Source of the DNA: Caedimonas sp.
GTDB lineage: Bacteria > Pseudomonadota > Alphaproteobacteria > Caedimonadales > Caedimonadaceae
Assembly: GCA_016794245.1 (NCBI GenBank)
Contig: JAEUKR010000023.1
Span: 20,025-84,024 of the forward strand
Direction: 5' to 3'
Length of the DNA stretch: 64,000 bases
Under the pieces are notes generated by a model that was not told where the DNA came from, made no database searches, and saw only the letters and a program-made list of their open reading frames with translations. The position numbers and the translations under genes are program-made. Positions 16,460 to 25,961 of this stretch are shown here, piece after piece; positions within the stretch are counted from its first letter, which is position 1, and every line of letters starts with the position of its first letter.

Positions 16460-18565
16460 TTAGTTCTGCATTGCTTGTCCAGACTTTTGATCAACCACTT
16501 TCATACTGAGTTTGGCTTTTCCTCGATCATCAAATCCGACAAGCTTGACATAAACCTGATCACCCAATTTAACAATGTCTTCAACTTTTGCCACTCGCTC
16601 AGCCGCAAGTTGAGAAATGTGGACAAGACCGGACTTTTCTCCCAAATAATTCACAAAAGCACCAAACTCCATAATCTTGACAACGGTTGCCTTGTAAATG
16701 AGGCCAACTTCAGGATCAGCGGCAATGATTTGTACTTTTTTAAGAGCGTCCTCAATGGACTGTTGATTCAGCCCGGCAATATCAACTTTTCCCTCTTCAG
16801 AGATATCAATTTTGGTCTGAGTCGTTTCACAAATTTCACGGATGACCTTACCTCCAGGGCCGATAAGCTCCCGAATCTTATCTTTGGAAATTTGAATTGA
16901 AACGATTCGGGGCGCGTTCTTGTTGATAGTGTCCCGTGATTGACTTAAAGCTTTCGTCATCTCGCCAAGAATATGGAGACGACCTTCTCGGGCTTGTGCC
17001 AAGGCTTCATTCATAATGTCCTGTGTGATACTGGTGATTTTAATATCCATTTGTAAAGCGGTGATTCCTTGCTCGGTACCAGCCACCTTAAAGTCCATAT
17101 CTCCCAGGTGGTCTTCATCTCCCAGGATATCCGAGAGAATAGCCACTTTCTCGCCCTCTTTGATGAGTCCCATGGCAATACCCGCAACGGGACGCGCCAT
17201 TGGGACGCCCGCATCCATCATGGAAAGGGAAGCGCCACAGACGGTTGCCATGGAAGACGAACCATTCGACTCAGTAATCTCGGAGACAACACGGACGGTG
17301 TAAGGAAATTCCTCTTTTGCAGGCATCAGGGGATTCAACGCGCGCCACGCAAGCTTGCCGTGTCCGGTCTCGCGGCGACCGGGGGATGACATACGTCCGA
17401 CTTCTCCGACTGAATAGGGAGGAAAGTTGTAATGCAGCATGAAACGTGCGCGTTTTTCACCTTCAAGGGCATCGATAATCTGTTCGTCCTGTGCCGTTCC
17501 CAATGTCGTGACAACGATCGCCTGGGTCTCGCCGCGCGTAAAGAGAGCGCTGCCATGCGTACGTGGCAAAAAACCAACTTCGGAAGTAATGGGGCGGATT
17601 GTTTTGGTGTCCCGTCCATCAATACGATATCCTTTTGCCAGAATATCGCCGCGGACGATCTCTTGCTCAAGCGCCTTAAATTGAGTCTGAACCTGGGATT
17701 CTGATATTTCTTCGTCCACTAAAGCTTCAAGCGTGGAGGCTCTGACCTCATCAATCTTCGTGTGTCGGTCCGACTTTTGGGTAAGGCCATATGCTTCGCG
17801 CAGCGCTTTTTCAGCTTTTTTCTTCACTTTCGTATAAAGTTTTTTCTCATCATCCGAAGTATCCGCGACTTGCCACGTTGGTTTTCCAGCCTCTTTCACC
17901 AGATCTTCAATCATTTTAATGACGGGCTGGAAGCTTTGGTGACCAAACATCACGGCACCCAACATGAGATCTTCGGAAAGTTCTTGCGCTTCGGATTCTA
18001 CCATCAAGACGCCGCTTGCCGTTCCCGCTACCACCAGATCGAGTTGGGAAGAAGAAAGATCAGGATAGGTAGGATTGAGAATATATTCACCTTCCTTAAA
18101 GCCCACGCGCGCGGCGGCAAGAGGCGCTTCAAAGGGTGCGCCCGAAAGAGCGATAGCGGCGGATGTTCCTATGATCGAGACGATATCAGGATCATTTTCC
18201 AGGTCATGGCTGAGAAGCGTGCAAACCACCTGGACTTCATTATGAAAGCCATGAGGAAACAAAGGTCGCACAGGACGATCAATCAGTCGAGACGTTAAAA
18301 CTTCTTTTTCAGAAGGCTTTCCTTCTCGTTTGAAATATCCGCCTGGAATTTTCCCTGCGGCAAAGGATTTCTCTTGAAAATGAACACTCAGTGGCAGGAA
18401 ATCAACGCCAGGCTTTGCCATCTTCTGTGCCACCACTGTGCAAAGCACGCAAGTCTCTCCGTAAGTGGCAAGGACAGCCCCATCCGCCTGTCGGGCGAGA
18501 CGACCGGTTTCAAGCGTCAAAAGCCGCTCGCCCCAGTTGATTTCCTTTTTTGAAATAGTAAACAT
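16460..18565 (-). CDS. pnp: Polyribonucleotide nucleotidyltransferase
   Basis: Phosphorolytic 3'-5' exoribonuclease and degradosome component. Two RNase PH-like cores flank a helical linker. The second core has [20 protein letters not shown] and the catalytic [20 protein letters not shown] ([16 protein letters not shown]) and S1 ([19 protein letters not shown]) domains follow at the C-terminus. The length of 701 residues is typical. It follows rpsO by 66 nt, the usual order, and is the last gene of truB-rpsO-pnp. Confidence 0.98.
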   Translation of the reverse strand: MFTISKKEINWGERLLTLETGRLARQADGAVLATYGETCVLCTVVAQKMAKPGVDFLPLSVHFQEKSFAAGKIPGGYFKREGKPSEKEVLTSRLIDRPVRPLFPHGFHNEVQVVCTLLSHDLENDPDIVSIIGTSAAIALSGAPFEAPLAAARVGFKEGEYILNPTYPDLSSSQLDLVVAGTASGVLMVESEAQELSEDLMLGAVMFGHQSFQPVIKMIEDLVKEAGKPTWQVADTSDDEKKLYTKVKKKAEKALREAYGLTQKSDRHTKIDEVRASTLEALVDEEISESQVQTQFKALEQEIVRGDILAKGYRIDGRDTKTIRPITSEVGFLPRTHGSALFTRGETQAIVVTTLGTAQDEQIIDALEGEKRARFMLHYNFPPYSVGEVGRMSSPGRRETGHGKLAWRALNPLMPAKEEFPYTVRVVSEITESNGSSSMATVCGASLSMMDAGVPMARPVAGIAMGLIKEGEKVAILSDILGDEDHLGDMDFKVAGTEQGITALQMDIKITSITQDIMNEALAQAREGRLHILGEMTKALSQSRDTINKNAPRIVSIQISKDKIRELIGPGGKVIREICETTQTKIDISEEGKVDIAGLNQQSIEDALKKVQIIAADPEVGLIYKATVVKIMEFGAFVNYLGEKSGLVHISQLAAERVAKVEDIVKLGDQVYVKLVGFDDRGKAKLSMKVVDQKSGQAMQN

Positions 18566-18631
18566 TCTAAGTTTGAGATCCTTTCCTGATTGATCAGTAA
18601 TTTTAACTTTTAACGCCTTGTGTTGAAAGAT

Positions 18632-18901
18632 TTATCGACGCAAACCCAAACGCTTGATGATCGTTTCATAACGAGGGAACTCATTTTTCTTCAAATAGTC
18701 AAGAAGCTTGCGACGGCGATTTACCAAAATCAAAAGGCCGCGGCGAGAGTGATGATCTTTTGTATGTTCTCCCAAATGGTCGCTCAGATTCTTAATGCGT
18801 TCGCTCAGAATCGCAATTTGCACTTCGGGTGATCCCGTATCGTTATCTTTTGTAGCGTATTCTTTAATGACTTCTTGTTTACGTTCCAACGTAATCGACA
18901 T
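18632..18901 (-). CDS. rpsO: 30S ribosomal protein S15
   Basis: Primary 16S rRNA-binding protein of the small subunit platform. The 89 residues from ATG 18901 match family length; [19 protein letters not shown] and the C-terminal [11 protein letters not shown] are diagnostic. A further upstream in-frame start at 18928 is unlikely. It sits between truB (44 nt upstream) and pnp. Confidence 0.98.
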   Translation of the reverse strand: MSITLERKQEVIKEYATKDNDTGSPEVQIAILSERIKNLSDHLGEHTKDHHSRRGLLILVNRRRKLLDYLKKNEFPRYETIIKRLGLRR

Positions 18902-18945
18902 CGTCTTTTCCTTTCCAGTTTTTTCCAAAGTGTTGTTTGAGTTTG

Positions 18946-19863
18946 TTAAATATTAAAAACGCGCTCTGGCCAAAGCTTATTTTCGTGATGTCGAACAAAA
19001 GCCACAGGTTTTCCTGAAAGATCGAGACACAGTAAAACAGGTCTTTTCTCATTGTTGACGTCAGGCAGCGCGTCAGCGGTGATTCCTTGTCCCAACCTTA
19101 AACGCATGGCCTGCGCTTCAGAGATAGGAACAGCCGGGATGTCGTCCAGCACGTCTGGAATCTCCTTTACATATTCCCTTAATATGACGTTTTCATCCAG
19201 AGATGCAAGCTTTTCCAGAGAAATCGCCTGTTTTTTTTGAAACTGGCTTACGGAGAGACGGTCAATCGCGCTGGCGTAGCCGTAGCATCCCAGCGTTTGT
19301 CCCATGTCTCGAGCTACTGAGCGTACATACGTCCCCTTTCCGCATTCAATTTCAAAGATCGCACAGTCGGGCGATATCACGTCCTGTAATTGGAGAGAAA
19401 AGATTTCCACGAAGCGCGGCGCTGGTTGTACAGGTTTTTGCTGGCGCATCAGATCACAGGCACGCCGTCCGTTTATTTTGAGAGCGGAGCAACAAGGAGG
19501 CGTCTGCAAGATCTTTCCCTGAAAGTTCCCAAGAACCGCAAGGATCTCTTCTTTTGAAGGACGTTTGCCAGAGGTTGTCATGATCTGGCCTTCCCTGTCA
19601 TCCGTGGTGCGCGCTTCTCCCCAGGTGACCTCAAAACGATATTGCTTCCGTCCTGTCATGACATACTGAACTGTTTTCGTCGCTTCTCCCAAGGCGAGAG
19701 GCAAAACGCCTGTCGCGAGCGGATCAAGGGTTCCGGCATGTCCTGTTTTGATGCCGCCCAGTTTTTTCTTTACAAGACTTACAACGCGCGCTGAGGTCAT
19801 ATGAAGCGGTTTGTCAATAATCAGCCAGCCGTGAACAGGGGAAATGCGTGATGTCGTTATCAT
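18946..19863 (-). CDS. truB: tRNA pseudouridine(55) synthase
   Basis: Makes pseudouridine 55 in the T-loop of tRNAs. The catalytic Asp lies in [20 protein letters not shown] (about residue 46), preceded by [28 protein letters not shown] stands where most homologues have PPxYSAxKxxGxRAY; the CC for usual QYSA-type residues is a small variation. The length of 305 residues is normal. First gene of truB-rpsO-pnp here, unlinked from rbfA. Confidence 0.96.
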   Translation of the reverse strand: MITTSRISPVHGWLIIDKPLHMTSARVVSLVKKKLGGIKTGHAGTLDPLATGVLPLALGEATKTVQYVMTGRKQYRFEVTWGEARTTDDREGQIMTTSGKRPSKEEILAVLGNFQGKILQTPPCCSALKINGRRACDLMRQQKPVQPAPRFVEIFSLQLQDVISPDCAIFEIECGKGTYVRSVARDMGQTLGCYGYASAIDRLSVSQFQKKQAISLEKLASLDENVILREYVKEIPDVLDDIPAVPISEAQAMRLRLGQGITADALPDVNNEKRPVLLCLDLSGKPVAFVRHHENKLWPERVFNI

Positions 19864-19920
19864 GACAAAAAGATGAATCAGGTTTTCAAAAAGCGCAACT
19901 TTAAAATTAGCTCTCTGTCT

Positions 19921-21429
19921 TTATGCCGCAAGGGATGACGAACGATGCCCCAACGCTTCAGCGACATGCCAGGATCTCAACGAATCGCTTTCCTCCAGAT
20001 CGGCCAGCGTTCGAGCAACGCGAATGACGCGATGATACCCTCGCGCCGACAGTTTGAGTTTATCGGAAGCCTTGGCGAGCAAATGGCGGCTATCCTGATC
20101 CAAAGGCGCGACTTCCTCAAGCCATTGACCACTCACTTCAGAATTAAGTTTTATGGAAGAGCGCTGATAGCGCTCAGCCTGGCGTTGGCGCGCCTGCGCA
20201 ACGCGCCTGGCAACCTCCGCGCTTCCTTCCTGGGGGGTGGGAAGGGATAAATCCTGTGCCGAGACGGCTGGTACAAAAACCTGAAAATCGATGCGGTCCA
20301 ACAAGGGGCCTGAGAGCCTTGTCTGATAATCAAGGGCGCATTTGGGCACGCGGGAGCACGCGCGTTCAGGATCATCGACATAGCCACAGCGGCAGGGGTT
20401 CATCGCTGCGACCAGTTGAAAACGCGCAGGGTAAGTGACGTGAGCGTTTGCGCGGGCGACCATGACCTGACCCGTCTCAAGCGGTTGCCTGAGGGCTTCC
20501 AGAGCGCCGCGTTGAAATTCAGGCAACTCGTCCAGGAAAAGAACGCCTCGATGCGCCAGGGTGATTTCTCCGGGTCGCGCTCGATGGCCGCCGCCGATCA
20601 AGGCGGCCAGAGATGCTGAATGATGAGGATCCCGAAACGGACGTTTACGCAAAAGCCTTCCGCTGGACAGGCGACCCGCAATGCTGTGAATCATCGTTAC
20701 TTCAAGGGCTTCCTCTGCCGCAAGGGGCGGAAGAATGCCGGGGAGGCGTGCCGCCAACATTGATTTTCCAGCGCCGGGCGGACCCATCATGAGGAGGTTA
20801 TGCCCGCCCGCAGCCGCCACCTCCAATGCGCGCTTGGCGCTTTCTTGACCCTTGATATCCTTAAGATCGGCGTGATTCTGGTCACTTTCTGCCAACAGGG
20901 GGGTCGGGCGAGATAAAAGCTGTGTCCCTTTGAAATGATTAATCAGCGCGACCAGAGAGGAAGGAGCCAGAATTTCAATGTCTTGAGCCCAAGCCGCCTC
21001 GGCGCCGCAACCTTGCGGACAGATCAGGCCCAACTCGCGAGCGGAGGCTTGAAGAGCTGCGGGAAGAACGCCAGAGACATTAGAAAGCGTGCCGTCAAGC
21101 GCCAGCTCGCCCAGGGCGATAAACCGCGCCAACTCCTCCCGCGGGAGAACGTCAAGGCAAATCAGGATTCCAAGCGCGATCGGCAAATCATAATGGCTTC
21201 CTTCTTTTGCCAGATCAGCGGGAGACAAATTGACAATGATGCGTTTGGGCGGCAAGGAAAGCCCCATGGCGTAAAGAGCCGATCTTACCCGCTCACGTGA
21301 TTCAGCAACGGCTTTGTCCGCAAGTCCAACAATTTGAAAAGCGGGCAATCCTGCCGTCATTTGTACCTGAACGTCAACGGGAAGAGGGTCAATGCCGGCA
21401 AAGGCGACTGTATTAATGCGCGCGATCAT
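19921..21429 (-). CDS. comM: YifB/ComM-family Mg-chelatase-like AAA+ ATPase
   Basis: AAA+ helicase-like protein; ComM promotes branch migration during natural transformation in some bacteria, while the gene is also widespread in non-competent ones. An N-terminal Lon-protease-like domain (PADLAKEGSHYDLPIALGIL) precedes Walker A GPPGAGKSMLAARLPGILPP (about residue 217) and Walker B GVLFLDELPEF; a Cys-bearing loop NPCRCGYVDDPERAC and the C-terminal helical domain (SARGYHRVIRVARTIAD-like) follow. The 502-residue length is normal. The start is near 21429 with weak ribosome-binding sequence. Confidence 0.95.
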   Translation of the reverse strand: MIARINTVAFAGIDPLPVDVQVQMTAGLPAFQIVGLADKAVAESRERVRSALYAMGLSLPPKRIIVNLSPADLAKEGSHYDLPIALGILICLDVLPREELARFIALGELALDGTLSNVSGVLPAALQASARELGLICPQGCGAEAAWAQDIEILAPSSLVALINHFKGTQLLSRPTPLLAESDQNHADLKDIKGQESAKRALEVAAAGGHNLLMMGPPGAGKSMLAARLPGILPPLAAEEALEVTMIHSIAGRLSSGRLLRKRPFRDPHHSASLAALIGGGHRARPGEITLAHRGVLFLDELPEFQRGALEALRQPLETGQVMVARANAHVTYPARFQLVAAMNPCRCGYVDDPERACSRVPKCALDYQTRLSGPLLDRIDFQVFVPAVSAQDLSLPTPQEGSAEVARRVAQARQRQAERYQRSSIKLNSEVSGQWLEEVAPLDQDSRHLLAKASDKLKLSARGYHRVIRVARTLADLEESDSLRSWHVAEALGHRSSSLAA

Positions 21430-21487
21430 CAGGAAAAATCCTATCCTACTCTATAACACGCCCTTCATACATCCTTCATACATAATG

Positions 21488-21636
21488 GATCCCTTGCATA
21501 AACTGTATCTGGCGGGCGCTTTTGTCGTTATATCCTTCGCCTTTCAGGGGATGGAAGGGTTGGACGTAGGGCATCGGATGTCGGAATTCCTCTTTGTCCG
21601 CCGCGTTACCCTGCCTCTTGGCATCATTCAGGCGTA
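21488..21636 (+). repeat. Family B fragment followed by partial family A element
   Basis: CCCTTGCATAAACTGTATCT followed by GGCGGGCGC matches family B ends; then GTTATATCCTTCGCCTTTCA and GGGTTGGACGTAGGGCATCG match the family A left half. The right half is poorly conserved. It fills the 211-nt gap between comM and gshB. Confidence 0.6.
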
Positions 21637-21640
21637 AAAT

Positions 21641-22591
21641 TCAAGAGAGCTTACACTTTTTCTCGATCATATCCCAGATCAAAGACGCTGAATTCATATC
21701 ATAAAGTTGGTCAAGAATGCGAAGCCCCGTAGGAGATGTGACATTGATTTCGATCAGATAAGAGCCGATAATATCAATACCGACAAAAAATAACCCTAAT
21801 TTATCAAGAGTGGGGCCAATACGTTGACAGATTTCTTCGTCGCGAGCATCGGGCGTATAGGCTATGGCGGTTCCGCCGCGAGCGGCATTACTGCGGATGC
21901 TGTGTGGCGGAGGAACACGCATGAACCCTCCCATCAACTGACCCTCCAGCAAGAAAAGTCGACGGTCTCCCCTGAAAATGTCGGGAAGGAATTTCTGCAC
22001 CATCCAGGGTTGGTCGGGATAGGCTTTGCGAAAAAGCTCCAGCGCGGGCATCAAATTGTGATCCCCCTCTTTCAGGCGCAAAACGCTCTCTCCCCCAAAT
22101 TCATACAGCGGTTTAATAACGATATCCTGATGCTCGCGCCAGAACTCCTGAATATCGAGGGTCTCTTGCGTGATCAGTGTAGGCGGCATTAAATCAGGAA
22201 AATGCGTCATGAGAATTTTTTCGGGGCTTTGACGAATCCCTTGAGGATCGTTCACCATCAAAACTTTTCCCGAAAGGTGTTCCAGTAAATACGTCGTCGT
22301 TATGTACTCAAGGTTAAAAGGAGGGTTCTGACGGATAAACAACACGTCAAACGTTTCAGGATCCAAAAGTTCCTGTGGACCTGAGGAGAGAGACAGTCTA
22401 TCGTCCTTTCCTTTTTTTAGGGGCGCTCCTCGCGCCTGGAGATGCCCTTCTCTCCAGCCAAGGGCGGAAGGCGTGTAGTGATAGAGAGAATGACCGCGCC
22501 GATGCCCTTCTTCGATCAAGGCAACGGTTGAATCTCGCTCAAGGTTCAGCTGATTCAGGGGATCCATCTGAAAAATGGCGCGAAGCGACAT
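21641..22591 (-). CDS. gshB: Glutathione synthetase
   Basis: ATP-grasp enzyme joining glycine to gamma-glutamylcysteine. The sequence starts MSLRAIFQMDPLNQLNLERD; the run IKPLYEFGGESVLRL and the end GIDIIGSYLIEINVTSPTGL carry the ATP/Mg ligands. The length of 316 residues is normal. gshA is not in the window. On the same strand as the dolP-yraN-rsmI cluster, as is common in proteobacteria. Confidence 0.96.
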   Translation of the reverse strand: MSLRAIFQMDPLNQLNLERDSTVALIEEGHRRGHSLYHYTPSALGWREGHLQARGAPLKKGKDDRLSLSSGPQELLDPETFDVLFIRQNPPFNLEYITTTYLLEHLSGKVLMVNDPQGIRQSPEKILMTHFPDLMPPTLITQETLDIQEFWREHQDIVIKPLYEFGGESVLRLKEGDHNLMPALELFRKAYPDQPWMVQKFLPDIFRGDRRLFLLEGQLMGGFMRVPPPHSIRSNAARGGTAIAYTPDARDEEICQRIGPTLDKLGLFFVGIDIIGSYLIEINVTSPTGLRILDQLYDMNSASLIWDMIEKKCKLS

Positions 22592-22628
22592 TTCGTTTTC
22601 TCCTTTCAGATTTACGTGTTTCTATATC

Positions 22629-22649
22629 TTTTGTGCAATAAGTCTATTG
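22629..22649 (-). repeat. Family B-like end fragment
   Basis: On the minus strand CAATAGACTTATTGCACAAA resembles the CAATAGACCTCTTGCATAA end at 10888-10906. It covers the stop codon of the BON-domain gene. Short, so tentative. Confidence 0.3.
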
Positions 22650-23483
22650 AAAGGAAGATCCTGTATTCGGCGCGTTCAAGGGTTGTGCATCAATCTGATC
22701 CTCTATAGAGGGAACGGGTTCCGAGGGCGTTATTTCCAGTGGTTGATCCATCAACGGGGTTTGCTCGACAGAGAGATCAACCGCGGGGGCAGGGACTTGA
22801 GAAGGAGCTGTGATTTCGCCCTGTGGCACACCATAGGCTTCTGGCCGGGAAGGGGAAGCGGCAGGCTTTTGAGTCGGGATATTCCCTTGTGGTTTGATAT
22901 CCACATAGCTTGTCACTTTTTTCACGCCGCTGATATGGCGGGCATATTCAATCACTTTGTCGAGTTCCTGCTTGCTTTGGGCGATTCCCATCAGGTAGAC
23001 GATACCGCCCATCGTTTGGATGTTGTAGTTCAAGGAGCGAATATTATCATCCACCAGAAGTTTGGATTTAAGTTGGGTTGATATCCACGAGTCTTTGGCG
23101 TATTGGGTAAATCCTCCCCCCTCATGTCCTGCCGTGGTCTCATCGATCACTTCCCTGACGCCTGTGACTTTCCAGACAAGGCGAACAGCCTCGATTTGAG
23201 ATTCAGGTTTGTCCACCGCTCCGGTGAGCAGAACCCGGCCTTGACGCACGACGATATCGATGTCATTGATCAGCTCGGGTTTGTGATCAAACCATTGCAT
23301 CTGAATTTTTGTTTTGATCTCAGCATCAGAGAGCACGCCCCCCAGTCCCCGTTCTTCGCCGGCAGAGGTCGCCACCGACGTGGCGGCGCCCATGAACGCG
23401 ACAGGGGCGCATCCTGAAAGAACCATCAGAGCCCCAAACGTTGACGTCAACACCATCCGTTTCATTAATATGAGCTGTCTCAT
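22644..23483 (-). CDS. BON-domain lipoprotein, DolP/YraP-like
   Basis: A lipoprotein signal (lipobox LMVLSGC near residue 27) is followed by two BON domains: about 50-115 (DIVVRQGRVLLTGAVDKPESQ) and 125-195 (NIQTMGGIVYLMGIAQSKQE). E. coli DolP is an outer-membrane lipoprotein supporting envelope integrity and is encoded in the same yraL(rsmI)-lpoA-yraN-dolP neighbourhood, which supports the assignment. A proline-rich C-terminal tail of about 80 residues exceeds E. coli DolP. The ATG at 23483 has AGGAG upstream; an ATG at 23513 would overlap yraN. Confidence 0.85.
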   Translation of the reverse strand: MRQLILMKRMVLTSTFGALMVLSGCAPVAFMGAATSVATSAGEERGLGGVLSDAEIKTKIQMQWFDHKPELINDIDIVVRQGRVLLTGAVDKPESQIEAVRLVWKVTGVREVIDETTAGHEGGGFTQYAKDSWISTQLKSKLLVDDNIRSLNYNIQTMGGIVYLMGIAQSKQELDKVIEYARHISGVKKVTSYVDIKPQGNIPTQKPAASPSRPEAYGVPQGEITAPSQVPAPAVDLSVEQTPLMDQPLEITPSEPVPSIEDQIDAQPLNAPNTGSSFQ

Positions 23484-23484
23484 T

Positions 23485-23838
23485 CTAAATTTCTCCTGTT
23501 TCATTCCACGCATTTTTCAAATGACACCATCTCCAGGGCCAGAAAGCAATAACATCAAACCGGATCTCTCCCGCAAGCCACCGAGGATATTTTGAAAGAT
23601 ACACTTTAGCGGCCTGAACGATCCTTTGTTGTTGAAAAACAGAAATGGCGCTCAGCGCTTCACAACGGGAAGTCCGATTTTTAACTTCCACAAGGACAAG
23701 CCGTTTATTCTTCGCGGCAATCAGATCAATTTCTCCCAGGGGGGTTTTGAATCGTTCCGCCAAAATCTTATATCCTTTGAGGCGCAGGATGACAATCGCC
23801 CATTTTTCCGCCCAGCGTCCTTTTTGGTAGGGTGTCAT
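23485..23838 (-). CDS. yraN: YraN/UPF0102 family nuclease-like protein
   Basis: Small restriction-endonuclease-fold protein of uncertain role. The characteristic N-terminal run is GRWAEKWAIVILRLKGYKIL, then PLGEIDLIAAKNKRLVLVEVKNR (the D and E-x-K of the fold) and IRFDVIAF. The length of 117 residues is normal. The ATG overlaps the rsmI stop (ATGA), so the genes are coupled. Confidence 0.94.
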   Translation of the reverse strand: MTPYQKGRWAEKWAIVILRLKGYKILAERFKTPLGEIDLIAAKNKRLVLVEVKNRTSRCEALSAISVFQQQRIVQAAKVYLSKYPRWLAGEIRFDVIAFWPWRWCHLKNAWNETGEI

Positions 23839-24767
23839 CTTGATTTCTCCTGAATGTCCAGAGCTTTTTGATAAACGATTTTTCTGGGTACGCCTGAAAG
23901 AGCGCTGACTTCCAAAACGGCTTCTTTCAGACCGGACTTTTTCAAAGCCGTCTCAAGGGCCTGCGCCAAATTTTCCTCGATCCACAGATTGTCTTCCTGT
24001 GCGGGAGGGCCGATCAAGAGGACAATTTCGCCGCGGGCCGGGTTTTTGGAGAAGTGATCCGTCACCAACATCAATGATCCGCGAATGACTTCCTCAAACT
24101 TTTTTGTCATTTCCCTTGCGACGACGATTTGTCGGGTTAAGAAATGTTCCCGGAGATCTTCTAAAGTCTCCTGTAGCCTTTGAGGAGATTCATAAAAGAT
24201 CAACGTTGCCGGGATATGCCTGAGGCTCTCCAGGTCTCGCAGGCGTACAGCGGATTTGGCGGGCATGAATCCCGCAAAAAAGAAACAGTGATTCGGAAGA
24301 CCCGATAAAATCAGAGCGTTAATCGCAGCCGAGGGTCCTGGAAGAGCGGTGATCGGGATGTCTTCCGCAATCGCGGCTCTGACAAGCTTATATCCAGGAT
24401 CGCAAATCAAGGGTGTTCCTGCATCACTGATGAGGGCGAGGCTCTTTCCTTCGCGAAGCCGCGCCAGAAGAGAAGGAATCATTTTTGACTCGTTATGATC
24501 GTGAAAAGCCTTGAGAGGCGTTGTAATACCATAATGGGTGAGAAGCTTTCGACTGACCCGCGTATCCTCACACAGGACAAGATCCGCGGTGCGCAGGATT
24601 TCCAGCGTCCGTAACGTGATGTCCCTGATATTTCCCAAAGGTGTTGCGACAATGTAAATCCCCGCTTGAAGAGTGCGCGTCTCCGCAGTAGGCTTATCAT
24701 CGTTATACCCTTCGCCTTTCGAAATCCGAGGGTGTTGAGGATCATCAGGAGTTTTTAATCGTGTCAC
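23835..24767 (-). CDS. rsmI: 16S rRNA (cytidine(1402)-2'-O)-methyltransferase
   Basis: Methylates the ribose of C1402 in the decoding centre. The family core begins GIYIVATPLGNIRDITLRTL (about residue 37), then LCEDTRVSRKLL and SDAGTPLICDPGYKLV. The length of 310 residues is slightly long because residues about 6-22 are encoded by a family A repeat fragment (PRISKGEGYNDD). No in-frame ATG, GTG or TTG lies between the repeat and the conserved core, so translation must start at or before the GTG at 24767 and cross the repeat. Divergent with lpoA; the two start regions overlap by 7 bp. Confidence 0.93.
   Translation of the reverse strand: MTRLKTPDDPQHPRISKGEGYNDDKPTAETRTLQAGIYIVATPLGNIRDITLRTLEILRTADLVLCEDTRVSRKLLTHYGITTPLKAFHDHNESKMIPSLLARLREGKSLALISDAGTPLICDPGYKLVRAAIAEDIPITALPGPSAAINALILSGLPNHCFFFAGFMPAKSAVRLRDLESLRHIPATLIFYESPQRLQETLEDLREHFLTRQIVVAREMTKKFEEVIRGSLMLVTDHFSKNPARGEIVLLIGPPAQEDNLWIEENLAQALETALKKSGLKEAVLEVSALSGVPRKIVYQKALDIQEKSR
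24702..24750 (+). repeat. Family A half element inside the rsmI 5' coding region
   Basis: GTTATACCCTTCGCCTTTCG followed by AAATCCGAGGGTGTTGAGGA matches the family A left end and first interior block; the right half is missing. Confidence 0.7.
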
Positions 24768-25948
24768 CTTGTTTATCCGCCGCGAAAAGTGGGTTCATTT
24801 TGTGTTTAATGTCTTTGGCGCCGTTGCTCCTTGCGGGTTGCAGCGCCATGAAATCAGACGAATTGTCTGGAACGCAACTTTCTTCTGTGTACCCTAAACC
24901 CAAAAAAATCAAACTTCAATCAAAAGCGGAGGAAAAAGCCGCAACCCGAAAAGTGGCGTTGCTGCTTCCTCTCTCAGGTGAGCACGCGGAGCTGGGGCAA
25001 ACCATGAAAAACGCGGCGGAACTCAGTCTTTTTGAAAACGCGGACGACCATCTTGAGTTGCTTCTCAAAGACACGAAAGGAACAGCGGAAGGGGCTGTAT
25101 TGGCTGTTCAAGGTGCGCTTAAACAGGGAGCCAAACTTGTTCTGGGGCCTGTCTTTGCTTATGAAGTTCGCGCTGTGCTGCCTGAGGCGCAGGCACGACA
25201 CGTGCCTGTCATTTCTTTTTCAAGCGATCAAAATGTGGCGGGGCGAGGAGGCTACGTTCTGGGTTTTTCTCCCCGCGAGCAAATCAAGCGCATTGTGACC
25301 TTTGCAAAATCAAGAGGCGTTGACCGTCTTGCCGTTCTGGCGCCTTCGACGCCTTATGGTTCGCTGGTGACCTCGGCTCTGAGCGCCTTGGCTGCTGAAG
25401 GCGAGACAACCGTTGTGGCGTCCCTGAGCTATACCGGAAGAGGAGAAAACTTGGCCGATGACCTGCAAAAATGGCGATCTCTTTCTTTTAACGGATTGCT
25501 GTTGCCGGTCGGGGGGGACGAGTTACGAATCCTGATCGCGAACCTGCAAGCCTTCGGTTTTGATTTTTCAAAAGTGCGCCTGCTGGGGACAGGAGTATGG
25601 GACACGGCGGAAATGCACGCCGTTCCTCTTCTGACAGGAGGATGGTACGCTTCCGTCGATCCCTCGGAACGCACGTCCTTCGAGTCTCATTTTCGAGAGA
25701 GCTATGGAACCTTGCCGAAGAGAATCGCAACCCTTGCCTATGATGCCGTCTCTCTCGCGGCTGTCCTGAGCCAAAGCCGCACACCTCATCCTTTCCATCA
25801 GAAAACGCTGACGCAACCGCGCGGTTTTGCCGGTGTCGATGGTTTGTTTCGCCTGAAAGCCCAGGGAACAACGGAACGATCTCTCGCCGTCCTTGAGATT
25901 ACGGCTGAGGGGTCGCGGGTTATCTCACCCGCGCAGAACCATTTCTGA
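24761..25948 (+). CDS. LpoA/LppC-like penicillin-binding protein activator, lipoprotein
   Basis: Periplasmic-binding-protein-fold lipoprotein of the LppC/LpoA family. Lipobox LLLAGCSAM at about residue 27. The fold starts at KVALLLPLSGEHAELGQTMK (about residue 64) and resembles leucine-binding proteins. E. coli LpoA is longer (678 residues) and activates PBP1A; the shorter alphaproteobacterial form lacks the N-terminal TPR domain, and its exact partner is inferred. Starts at GTG 24761 with AGGAG nine bases before it. Divergent from rsmI, as in the E. coli yraL-yraM arrangement. Confidence 0.85.
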   Translation: MSPCLSAAKSGFILCLMSLAPLLLAGCSAMKSDELSGTQLSSVYPKPKKIKLQSKAEEKAATRKVALLLPLSGEHAELGQTMKNAAELSLFENADDHLELLLKDTKGTAEGAVLAVQGALKQGAKLVLGPVFAYEVRAVLPEAQARHVPVISFSSDQNVAGRGGYVLGFSPREQIKRIVTFAKSRGVDRLAVLAPSTPYGSLVTSALSALAAEGETTVVASLSYTGRGENLADDLQKWRSLSFNGLLLPVGGDELRILIANLQAFGFDFSKVRLLGTGVWDTAEMHAVPLLTGGWYASVDPSERTSFESHFRESYGTLPKRIATLAYDAVSLAAVLSQSRTPHPFHQKTLTQPRGFAGVDGLFRLKAQGTTERSLAVLEITAEGSRVISPAQNHF

Positions 25949-25961
25949 AGACTTTTGGGTA

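Noticed and set aside
21392..21637. 81-codon plus-strand frame between comM and gshB
   Set aside because: It starts inside comM, runs through repeat sequence and lacks a ribosome site.
23485..24767. Frameshift at the rsmI-yraN and rsmI-lpoA overlaps
   Set aside because: Four- and seven-base overlaps are ordinary coupled or divergent start arrangements.
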